Shown in pieces: positions 1 through 6,452 of a stretch of 7,379 nucleotides of DNA (its first letter is position 1; every line of letters begins with the position of its first letter). A program made the translations under genes and the position numbers. The stretch spans positions 1 through 7,379 of the forward strand of contig JAHEYM010000116.1 in NCBI GenBank assembly GCA_023251595.1, written 5' to 3'. This DNA comes from Bacteroidota bacterium (GTDB lineage: Bacteria; Bacteroidota; Bacteroidia; AKYH767-A; JABDAW01). The notes under the pieces are model-generated. The model was not told the DNA's origin and ran no database searches. It saw only the letters and a program-made list of their open reading frames with translations.

Positions 1-612
1 GGTTTGGCGGATTACATCGATGTCTTTTGTGATCGTGGCTTTTTTTCACCCGAAGAAACAAATACGATCTTGGAAGCCGGTGCGAAATATGGACTCACTC
101 CAAAGATTCATGCGAATGAACTTGGTTTCACGGGCGGAGTTCAGTCAGGAGTAGCAAATCACGCGCTCTCTGTTGATCATCTGGAGCATATTGATGAAGA
201 GGAAATTGCTTTGTTGAAAGGTTCTTCCACCATGCCGACATTATTACCATCGACAGCTTTTTTTCTTGGGTTGAAGTATCCTCCTGCACGAAAGATGATT
301 GATGCGGGACTTCCTGTCGCATTGGCATCAGACTATAATCCAGGTTCTTCACCGTCAGGAAAAATGCCCTTTGTTTTATCTCTCGCCTGTATTAAAATGA
401 AGATGACTCCTGCAGAAGCGATTCATGCCGCTACGGTGAATGGTGCGTATGCAATGGGTTTGGAGAAAACAATGGGCAGCATTACTATAGGAAAGGTAGC
501 GAATATATTTATCACCCGGAAAATACCAGGTACAGCTTTTATACCATATTCTTTTGGAAGTGATCTCATCGAGGAAGTGTTTTTAAAGGGCAAAAAAAAC
601 TCCGACGATTAG
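1..612 (+). CDS. hutI: Imidazolonepropionase, C-terminal part (5' end outside window)
   Basis: HutI hydrolyses 4-imidazolone-5-propanoate to N-formimino-L-glutamate, the third step of cytoplasmic histidine degradation; it is a metal-dependent amidohydrolase. The frame is open to the first base, so this is the last ~203 residues of a protein usually near 410 aa. The TTG at 4 is internal, not a start. Counting from that codon, the family landmarks are in order: KIHANELG (H36 and E39, metal and substrate site), VDHLEH (H59), and LASDYNPGS (D110 and N112, the late metal/catalytic aspartate region). The amidohydrolase C-terminal segment follows, with AATVNGAYAMG and the IGKVANI strand. The coding region ends with TAG inside a terminator stem. 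Other hut genes are not visible. Identity rests on these motifs and overall resemblance, and is very secure. Confidence 0.95.
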   Translation, partial: GLADYIDVFCDRGFFSPEETNTILEAGAKYGLTPKIHANELGFTGGVQSGVANHALSVDHLEHIDEEEIALLKGSSTMPTLLPSTAFFLGLKYPPARKMIDAGLPVALASDYNPGSSPSGKMPFVLSLACIKMKMTPAEAIHAATVNGAYAMGLEKTMGSITIGKVANIFITRKIPGTAFIPYSFGSDLIEEVFLKGKKNSDD

Positions 613-624
613 ACCGGAGTTTTT
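595..624 (+). terminator. Rho-independent terminator, probably bidirectional, overlapping the hutI stop
   Basis: AAAAACTCCG (595-604) pairs perfectly with CGGAGTTTTT (615-624) across a 10-nt loop. The GC core is 5 bp, flanked by an A tract and a T tract. On the plus strand five T follow the core and end hutI transcription. On the minus strand eight T follow (592-599 are all A), so it is a better terminator for a convergent minus-strand transcript. The hutI stop codon (610-612) lies in the loop. Confidence 0.85.
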
Positions 625-649
625 AACCAAATACACCTCCAACTAACTT

Positions 650-678
650 GCTGTTTTCACAGCCTGCCGCGAGGGCAG
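650..678. other. Two adjacent small hairpins before the hairpin array
   Basis: GCTGT (650-654) pairs with ACAGC (659-663) around TTTC; read on the minus strand the loop is GAAA, a GNRA tetraloop. Immediately after, CTGCC (664-668) pairs with GGCAG (674-678) around GCGAG. Both stems are perfect 5-bp repeats. They abut the six-hairpin array at 685-815 and may belong to the same structured RNA. The GAAA loop favours a minus-strand RNA, which conflicts with the strand evidence from the array itself. Confidence 0.5.
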
Positions 679-684
679 TGAGGC

Positions 685-815
685 GCAGTCTTACGGGACT
701 GCATAAAGCCTTACGGGGCTTCATAATATTCAGACTTACGGGTCTGAAAATAACCTTACGGGGTTATTTATATTTTTGTGTCTTACGGGACACCTCTCGT
801 CTTACGGGGCGGGAG
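685..815 (+). ncRNA. Tandem array of six hairpins with constant TTACGG loop and different stems (candidate structured RNA)
   Basis: Six hairpins follow almost without gaps: 685-702 (stem GCAGTC), 706-721 (AAGCC), 729-748 (TTCAGAC), 748-769 (AAATAACC), 778-793 (GTGTC) and 794-815 (CTCTCGTC). Each has the hexamer TTACGG between its arms, always closed by C-G. The stems are 5-8 bp and unrelated in sequence, so pairing is kept while sequence changes. In RNA the apex C-U-UACG-G-G can form a UACG tetraloop (UNCG class) closed by a U-G pair; the 16S rRNA helix with CCUACGGG is similar. Hairpin 6 needs two G-U pairs (800-809 and 797-812), which pair only in a plus-strand RNA. ATTTT follows the last stem and could act as a weak terminator. 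No coding frame explains the region. I do not recognise a named RNA family; function is unknown. Confidence 0.6.
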
Positions 816-992
816 ATTTTAAACTAACCAACCAACACTTTGTTTACGTTTCTGTTTTTTAGAAGTTATGATTGTTGATAATTATTTTGTGTCTTTTTTC
901 TGTTGCAAACATACTACCTGTTTAATTTGAAGAATTTACGAAGATTGTTCTTAGATCACAGATGTAAGGAATTCCGTATTTTCAATTTTTTT
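816..992. other. AT-rich spacer without a supported gene
   Basis: It opens with AACTAACCAACCAACA (822-837), a run of AAC-rich tetramers; AACTAAC also occurs at 641-647, so the hairpin array is bracketed by a short direct repeat. On the minus strand TATGTTTG (913-906) matches the Bacteroidota -7 consensus TAnnTTTG, but no TTTG lies at the expected -33 distance. Nothing coding is credible here. Confidence 0.4.
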
Positions 993-1016
993 CAACCTAT
1001 CAACCTATCAACCTAT
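993..1016. repeat. Tandem octamer repeat, 3 x CAACCTAT
   Basis: Three perfect copies of CAACCTAT lie at 993-1000, 1001-1008 and 1009-1016. On the minus strand the unit reads as a rotation of TTGATAGG and carries TGA and TAG. The array starts at the stop codon (1018-1016) of the short minus-strand reading frame described next. Confidence 0.85.
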
Positions 1017-1117
1017 CAATTCAACCAGAATGTAATACCAAGAATCTTTTGCTGGGTTGAATTCACTGAGTGGTCTTTGAAGTAGAAGCTGAGTAATGTT
1101 CTGTAGAATTTTTTCAT
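1016..1117 (-). pseudogene. Possible remnant of an outer-membrane protein (33 codons)
   Basis: A minus-strand frame from ATG at 1117-1115 to TGA at 1018-1016 begins MKKFYRTLLSF and ends STQQKILGITFWLN. The start looks like the beginning of an export signal. The end resembles the last beta-strand of Bacteroidota outer-membrane beta-barrel proteins: alternating hydrophobic residues with a terminal aromatic, as in GITFWLN. Both in a 33-residue frame would fit an internal deletion that joined the two ends of a larger gene, or only the 3' end of a decayed gene. Resemblance is by eye and the frame is short enough to arise by chance. Confidence 0.25.
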
Positions 1118-1369
1118 GACCGGAAAGTTTAGATTAATTAGGAATTGAGAATTACGAATTAGGAGATGATATATGTTGGTTTACGCTCTTAGTGTGCAAA
1201 AGTTGTAAAAAACACAAAATATTTATCGACGAACTGACAATTTTGATCTACTAAATTGATTTGATGAACTATAAACTAGTAAAATGGAAACAGAGACAAA
1301 AGATGGGGGTTAATTGGTAACATTACGAATAGTACTCATTATTTTCAGCATTGGAGTTAACAAAAGTAT
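1118..1369. other. Spacer without a supported gene
   Basis: AATTAGGA occurs twice (1136-1143 and 1157-1164), 21 bp apart, within an A/T-rich stretch of near-repeats. Otherwise I see no open frame, promoter or hairpin that I would defend. Confidence 0.4.
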
Positions 1370-1660
1370 GCCGTCCGGAAATCACAAGAGATCCTGCTTT
1401 TGATCGCATTTAAAGTATTTCTATTCTTATATTATTACAATGCGATCAAGCAGGATGACAACTTCGCTTACACTTGGGGATGGAGAGGGACGCGCGCTAC
1501 AAATTATTCATGTGCTTAAAAACCGGCGCGCGTCCCTCTCCATCCCACTCCGTCCCGTGATAGGTGGGACATTGTCATCCTGCTCATCGCGTTGAATAAA
1601 TTCATTAATTTAAACACACTTAGTGCGATGAAGCAGGATCCCTCGTGATTACCGGACGGC
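1370..1660. repeat. 291-bp imperfect palindrome able to form a cross with three side hairpins
   Basis: The outer arms, 1370-1394 and 1636-1660, match in inverted orientation at 22 of 25 positions (GCCGTCCGG at each tip). Inside are three stem-loops. The left one pairs 1391-1410 with 1439-1456 (ATCCTGCTT...GATCGCATT, with a 2-nt bulge). The central one pairs 1477-1497 with 1526-1546, a perfect 21-bp stem. The right one pairs 1577-1593 with 1622-1639. CAGGATGACAA (1451-1461) is also the exact inverse of 1572-1582. Each of the three loops is 28 nt, AT-rich, and unlike the others. A smaller GTCCC/GGGAC pair lies at 1552-1570. There is no ORF, so it is non-autonomous: a MITE-like or REP/BIME-like element is plausible. 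ATCCTG/CAGGAT palindromes of this style recur in Bacteroidota intergenic regions, in my recollection. I see no clear target duplication. Confidence 0.7.
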
Positions 1661-1838
1661 AAAGACATTTTATGGTTAGGATTGAGAAGAAAATGAACGG
1701 ACTCAACGGAGTAAAATCGCTCCCCAACTTTTGAGACTGATCGCCTATTCTTTGCTTATTACAAAAGCAAACAGCGAGTCATGACCCCCGCCGTTCGCAC
1801 ACTAACAATACCAACCAAAACTCAATAACTTTCTTGCC
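1661..1838. other. Spacer with one small inverted repeat
   Basis: TTTGCTT (1751-1757) pairs perfectly with AAGCAAA (1765-1771) around a 7-nt loop. No T tract follows on either strand, so it is not a convincing terminator. The rest shows no supported gene or promoter. Confidence 0.35.
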
Positions 1839-1880
1839 CCTCCTAACCTCCCCCAAAAGGGGGAGGGATTTTAATGGAGG
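1839..1880. repeat. Nested C-rich/G-rich inverted repeat
   Basis: CCTCCCCC (1847-1854) pairs perfectly with GGGGGAGG (1859-1866) around AAAA. Outside it, CCTCC (1839-1843) pairs with GGAGG (1876-1880). It lies downstream of the minus-strand response regulator gene, so it could end that transcript, but on the minus strand it is followed by GTTAGG rather than a U run. A dispersed intergenic repeat is at least as likely. Confidence 0.6.
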
Positions 1881-1920
1881 TTATAAAGCTGTCCTATCCT
1901 TATTATTCATGATTATTTTT

Positions 1921-1948
1921 CATAACTCATAACTCATAACTTATAACT
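1921..1948. repeat. Tandem heptamer repeat, 4 x CATAACT (last copy TATAACT)
   Basis: Copies lie at 1921-1927, 1928-1934, 1935-1941 and 1942-1948. On the minus strand the units read GTTATGA (first one GTTATAA), each with a stop triplet. The array begins at the stop codon (1950-1948) of the response regulator. Since 7 is not a multiple of 3, successive units place the stop in all three frames. Confidence 0.85.
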
Positions 1949-2394
1949 CAAGCGGTCCGTTCCACATTCTTGTCTAATATCGTTTGTAATTTATTCAGAT
2001 CCAACGGTTTGTTCACGAAACCCTCCACGTATTTATTAGAGGTAATCGATCTTATCTCCTCATCGTGCATGCTTGAGCTGAGGACCACGATTCGGCACCG
2101 TGAGGTGATTGTATGATGGAGTGTGTTAAATGCATTGAGAAAATCGAACCCATTAAGAATGGGCATGTTTATATCCAGCAGGATAAGATCCGGGAGATCC
2201 GCCTCCGGCATTGACCGGAGCAATGAAAGCGCCGTCGTTACTGAATTTTTCGCATAAGTGTTTGCCGAAAAGTTGGCATTCGCGAGGATCTTTTGATTAA
2301 TGAAAGTATCCACATCATCGTCGTCGATAATCAATACCGCCTTGTAAGGGGCGATTGCACTGTTAACCTTGTTTTGCTCCACCATCGTTTGCAT
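1948..2394 (-). CDS. Single-domain response regulator (CheY-like receiver)
   Basis: A 148-residue protein made of one receiver (REC) domain with a ~17-residue N-terminal extension and no output domain. It should accept a phosphoryl group from a histidine kinase and act through protein contacts in the cytoplasm. The receiver landmarks are complete: acidic pair D24/D25 in VLIIDDDDVD, phospho-acceptor D74 in LILLDINMP, the conserved hydroxyl residue S106 in VVLSSS, and K129 in FVNKPL. FINQKIL after the acidic cluster is usual in Bacteroidota stand-alone regulators. No kinase gene is in the window, so the partner is unknown. ATG at 2394-2392 is used; M4 is an alternative, and neither has a strong Shine-Dalgarno sequence. 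It lies 95 bp downstream of the small ORF at 2490-2672, so co-transcription is possible. Heptamer repeats start at its stop codon. Confidence 0.92.
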   Translation of the reverse strand: MQTMVEQNKVNSAIAPYKAVLIIDDDDVDTFINQKILANANFSANTYAKNSVTTALSLLRSMPEADLPDLILLDINMPILNGFDFLNAFNTLHHTITSRCRIVVLSSSMHDEEIRSITSNKYVEGFVNKPLDLNKLQTILDKNVERTA

Positions 2395-2440
2395 AAGTCT
2401 CTCAGTTTAAGGTTCAAATGTTACTAATCTACCGCCTCAT

Positions 2441-2458
2441 CCGGCATTTTACTGCCGG
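2441..2458 (-). other. GC-rich hairpin between small ORF and response regulator
   Basis: CCGGCA (2441-2446) and TGCCGG (2453-2458) form a perfect 6-bp stem with a 6-nt loop. It lies in the 95-bp gap between two minus-strand genes. No T run follows on the minus strand, so attenuation or mRNA end protection is possible, but clean termination is not supported. Confidence 0.45.
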
Positions 2459-2489
2459 CAACCGAAAGGTTTATGCACTCAAAGAAGAG

Positions 2490-2672
2490 TTACTTTACGA
2501 TGGACCACCCACCATCTTCACCGGAATAAACCGAATAAGTTGCCCCATTCTTTAGATCCTGGCCTTTGATGCTGATGTGACCTGTAGCGTCTTTGGAACT
2601 GTCTGTAATTACTACATTACCAGAGAGTTGGATACCAAAAGACAGTAATACCGCAATGAACAATTCTAACAT
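2490..2672 (-). CDS. Small hypothetical protein, 60 aa, possible signal or anchor segment
   Basis: The frame runs from ATG at 2672-2670 to TAA at 2492-2490. Residues 1-16 (MLELFIAVLLSFGIQL) are hydrophobic and could be a signal peptide or membrane anchor, though there is no positive charge before the core and no obvious lipobox. The rest is polar, with alternating residues (GHISIKG, ATYSVYSG, GGWSIVK) that suggest a small beta-rich domain. I recognise no family. It may be the first gene of an operon with the response regulator 95 bp downstream. It is divergent from the large gene at 2814, with 141 bp between the starts. Its length is near the chance limit; the ordered hydrophobic-then-polar composition favours a real gene. 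Confidence 0.5.
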   Translation of the reverse strand: MLELFIAVLLSFGIQLSGNVVITDSSKDATGHISIKGQDLKNGATYSVYSGEDGGWSIVK

Positions 2673-2714
2673 AATTTGGAAAGTTTAAGTTAAACATGAG
2701 ACAAAGATGCTATA

Positions 2715-2753
2715 ACTTTTTTCAAAAAGTATGGACAAAAACTTCAAAAAGTA
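2715..2753. promoter_or_regulatory. Paired direct repeats in the divergent promoter region (candidate operator)
   Basis: TTCAAAAAGTA occurs at 2721-2731 and again at 2743-2753, 22 bp apart, close to two helical turns. The first copy is part of an inverted repeat, ACTTTTT (2715-2721) and AAAAAGT (2724-2730). The second has a shorter palindrome, ACTT/AAGT. This arrangement between two divergent starts could bind a dimeric regulator. The region is A/T-rich, so chance is not excluded. Confidence 0.35.
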
Positions 2754-2762
2754 ACAAATGGG

Positions 2763-2782
2763 GCAAATTTGCAGTATATTTG
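2763..2782 (+). promoter_or_regulatory. Probable promoter of paralogue 1: -7 box with adjacent palindrome
   Basis: TATATTTG (2775-2782) matches the Bacteroidota primary sigma -7 consensus TAnnTTTG exactly. It would start RNA near 2789 and give a leader of about 25 nt before ATG 2814. No TTTG is present 19-21 bp upstream, so the -33 element is poor. The perfect 10-bp palindrome GCAAATTTGC (2763-2772) directly before the -7 box could be an operator. Confidence 0.55.
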
Positions 2783-2813
2783 TTTCCGAATCCAAAGATT
2801 AAAGTAGGGCTAT

Positions 2814-4406
2814 ATGGTCAACATAGAGAGTAGTTTGAAGTCATTAAACGAGTTGGTCCGTGGGCTTACTCAGGATGAAATTAAATCAGTGCAGCGCTTT
2901 TTGAACGGCTTCGATGACTCTGTTGGGCAAAACAAAGTAAAGACGAGCCGGCTACTCGAGTTGACTTTGGCAGATGAAAAAGTTTCCACATCAAGGATTA
3001 TGGGTGCCTTGTACGAGAACCCAGATTCGGAAAGAGCTTTCGCAATGTTAATACAGCGGTTGTATGATAAAATTTTAGAGTGTATCCTTTTAGAGGCAAA
3101 TATCGAACGAAAAGATGCGTACTCCGAATTTGTTATGGCTAGTATTGATGTTAGAAAGAAAATTATGCAAGCTCGAATCCTAAAAGGGCGAAATTTGAAC
3201 TCAGACATCTTGGGATTTTACGATAAAATTATCAGTAAGGCTAAAAAATTTGAGTTATTCGATGAACTATGTGAAGTATTAGAACTGAAACGCTTACATA
3301 TAGGGCTTCGTTTTGGTCCGACTGATTTTGATGAAGTTACGAAGGAATTGGAGTTTTTTAATGATGCCAGAAAAGCGATAGCGAAATGTTATGAATACGA
3401 AATATTGATCGCCAGTCAGTCAGAATTTTCATCTAAAAATGATAAGATTATTGAGTTAATTATCAGAGCACTATCAGATCTACAAATGGAGTTTGATAAA
3501 ACTAAATCTGCAAATGTTGGATATTTTCTCTATAAAACTGAAGCCAGGTATTTCTCCCTAATTGAAGAGTTTCAAAGGGCGAGAAATTCTTATCTGAAGG
3601 TAGTAGATATCGTTACTAATTTCCCAGCCGTAGCGACAAAGATTAAGTCAGGAATTTCGTTGATGGAATTATCGAATGCTGAGATATCACTCTATGACTT
3701 TCATTCAGCGATTACCCATATCTCCTTAAGCAAAACTTATTTTAGTAAATTTTCTTTTAATTCAATTCAAGCATCTGAGATCGAATTTATTGCAAATTTT
3801 TTCTCTGGAAATATTGGCGGAGCAGCTGAGATACTAAATGAATTGACTGATCCAAATATTCCTGATTATTCACCTTTTATTCAGTCTCGACATTTTTACC
3901 TTTTAGCATGCGTTAACTTTTTGCAGGGCAAGAATAAGGATTGCAATATTCTTTTTAAACATACGAAAGAAATTGACAAGGATAAAGAAGGTTGGAATTT
4001 AGGTGTGAGAGTCCTTAATATTTTAAATCAAATTGAGCTGGATGATGTCGATTTTGCCGAAGATCTGATAGAAAATCTTCGTAAGCACGTGGAGCGCACG
4101 CTCAAGCTAAAAAAGGACATCCGCAGTCGCGATATTGTTATTTTGAAAATTTTAAATGAACTTGTAAAAGAGAGTTTCGATTTCAAGGCAGTCTGGAATA
4201 AGAGACCGAATTATTTTGAATTGTTGGCTTCGAACGATGCAGAACATAAATGGGAAATAAAAAGTCATGAGCTTGTTATTTTTCATGAATGGTTTAAATG
4301 GAAAGCGACCGGAATTCCTTATCCATTGGCACTTACCGCACCAGCACCCACTGCACCGGTTCCTGAAGAAAAACAGGTTCGGGAAAAAGTGTTTGTGAGA
4401 AAATGA
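2814..4406 (+). CDS. Paralogue 1: uncharacterised helical-repeat-like protein, 530 aa
   Basis: I do not recognise a characterised family; function is unknown. The protein is rich in Leu, Lys, Glu and Phe, appears wholly helical like TPR-type solenoids, and has no signal peptide or membrane segment, so it is probably cytoplasmic. Layout: N-terminal helical region (1-90), a conserved core with DVRKKIMQARI (112-122) and AKKFELFDEL (143-152), a divergent middle (~160-385), and a conserved C-terminal domain from about 388 with GWNLGVRVL, RKHVERT and HEWFKWKATG. The C-terminal domain shares about half its residues with paralogue 2 in a by-eye alignment. A Pro/Ala-rich tail (TAPAPTAPVPEE) ends the protein and is absent from paralogue 2. 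It starts at ATG 2814 behind a -7 box, with no Shine-Dalgarno sequence. Paralogue 2 begins 183 bp downstream with its own promoter. Confidence 0.88.
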   Translation: MVNIESSLKSLNELVRGLTQDEIKSVQRFLNGFDDSVGQNKVKTSRLLELTLADEKVSTSRIMGALYENPDSERAFAMLIQRLYDKILECILLEANIERKDAYSEFVMASIDVRKKIMQARILKGRNLNSDILGFYDKIISKAKKFELFDELCEVLELKRLHIGLRFGPTDFDEVTKELEFFNDARKAIAKCYEYEILIASQSEFSSKNDKIIELIIRALSDLQMEFDKTKSANVGYFLYKTEARYFSLIEEFQRARNSYLKVVDIVTNFPAVATKIKSGISLMELSNAEISLYDFHSAITHISLSKTYFSKFSFNSIQASEIEFIANFFSGNIGGAAEILNELTDPNIPDYSPFIQSRHFYLLACVNFLQGKNKDCNILFKHTKEIDKDKEGWNLGVRVLNILNQIELDDVDFAEDLIENLRKHVERTLKLKKDIRSRDIVILKILNELVKESFDFKAVWNKRPNYFELLASNDAEHKWEIKSHELVIFHEWFKWKATGIPYPLALTAPAPTAPVPEEKQVREKVFVRK

Positions 4407-4421
4407 AAGTGAAAATGGAAC

Positions 4422-4448
4422 GCAGATAACGCTGATTGAGCAGATAAA
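4422..4448. repeat. Degenerate 9-bp tandem repeat, three units
   Basis: GCAGATAAC, GCTGATTGA and GCAGATAAA follow at 4422, 4431 and 4440, sharing GCnGAT at a strict 9-bp period. It begins 16 bp after the stop codon of paralogue 1. I read it as a decayed intergenic repeat. Confidence 0.5.
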
Positions 4449-4543
4449 ATATGATTATTTTGAGATCCCGCAAACCTTCATAAGAATTATTTAGATATAT
4501 AATACATTACTCCATTTTGAGTGATGGACACGCTTTATTAATC

Positions 4544-4574
4544 TTTGTTTTAAAACTGAATTTTTTTATTTTTG
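4544..4574 (+). promoter_or_regulatory. Consensus Bacteroidota promoter of paralogue 2
   Basis: TTTG (4544-4547), a 19-bp spacer, and TATTTTTG (4567-4574) match the -33/-7 consensus of the Bacteroidota primary sigma factor in both boxes and in spacing. Transcription would start near 4581, leaving a leader of about 10 nt before ATG 4590. The match also settles the start codon: the in-frame TTG at 4572 lies inside the -7 box. Confidence 0.8.
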
Positions 4575-4589
4575 TCTAACCCATTTTCT

Positions 4590-6169
<1,580 letters not shown>

Positions 6170-6322
6170 AGTGGCTTTGACCGTTGAAGCATGGCGAAGG
6201 AGGGTCAGTAGTCAGTTAAGAATGGAATAAGTTTGGAGTGCGGTATTCCAAAACGCCGGCGGCATGACCTGTTTGCGGAGATTAATGTGAGGTAAGTGAT
6301 AAAAGCAGGTGAAAAATTTAAC
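6170..6322. other. Spacer with one small inverted repeat
   Basis: The 309-bp gap between paralogues 2 and 3 holds no gene. TTTGGA (6232-6237) and TCCAAA (6247-6252) are inverted around 9 nt, followed by a GC-rich CGCCGGCGG stretch unlike the surroundings, perhaps an old dispersed repeat. No terminator for paralogue 2 is evident. Confidence 0.4.
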
Positions 6323-6361
6323 CACAGAGTTGCACAGAGTTATTCACAGAGTTTCACAGAG
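6323..6361. repeat. Four spaced copies of CACAGAG
   Basis: CACAGAG occurs at 6323, 6333, 6345 and 6355, with spacings of 10, 12 and 10 bp. The copies therefore lie on nearly the same face of the helix, about 90-130 bp before the start of paralogue 3. This is either a dispersed simple repeat or a cluster of protein sites; I cannot separate the two. Confidence 0.6.
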
Positions 6362-6452
6362 AAGAAAATGGAAGTAAATAAGATAACAGAAGAAATATTG
6401 AAGTGTGCCTTTAAAGTATTTGAAGTATAAACGTATTTAAAAATTATTTTCT

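Noticed and set aside
128..352. Minus-strand 74-codon open frame
   Set aside because: It lies wholly inside hutI, which has unmistakable family motifs; this is a shadow frame.
685..815. CRISPR array or integron attC interpretation of the hairpin array
   Set aside because: The constant part is only 6-8 nt at hairpin tips and the variable parts are self-complementary stems, not spacers; no cas or integrase gene is present, and the units are too short for attC sites.
903..1085. Plus-strand 60-codon open frame beginning with TTG
   Set aside because: It runs across the tandem octamer repeat in an AT-rich spacer and resembles no protein; composition looks random.
1361..1669. Target-site duplication flanking the large palindrome
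   Set aside because: AAAAGTAT on the left and AAAGACAT on the right agree at only 5 of 8 positions in an A-rich context; not convincing.
1847..1866. Terminator for the response regulator
   Set aside because: The stem is strong, but no U tract follows on the minus strand and an outer inverted pair suggests a dispersed repeat instead.
2870..3208. Minus-strand 112-codon open frame
   Set aside because: Antisense to paralogue 1, whose protein is supported by its homologues in the window.
4572..4589. TTG start adding six residues (MSNPFS) to paralogue 2
   Set aside because: The TTG is the end of a consensus -7 box, and paralogue 3 starts at the equivalent of ATG 4590.
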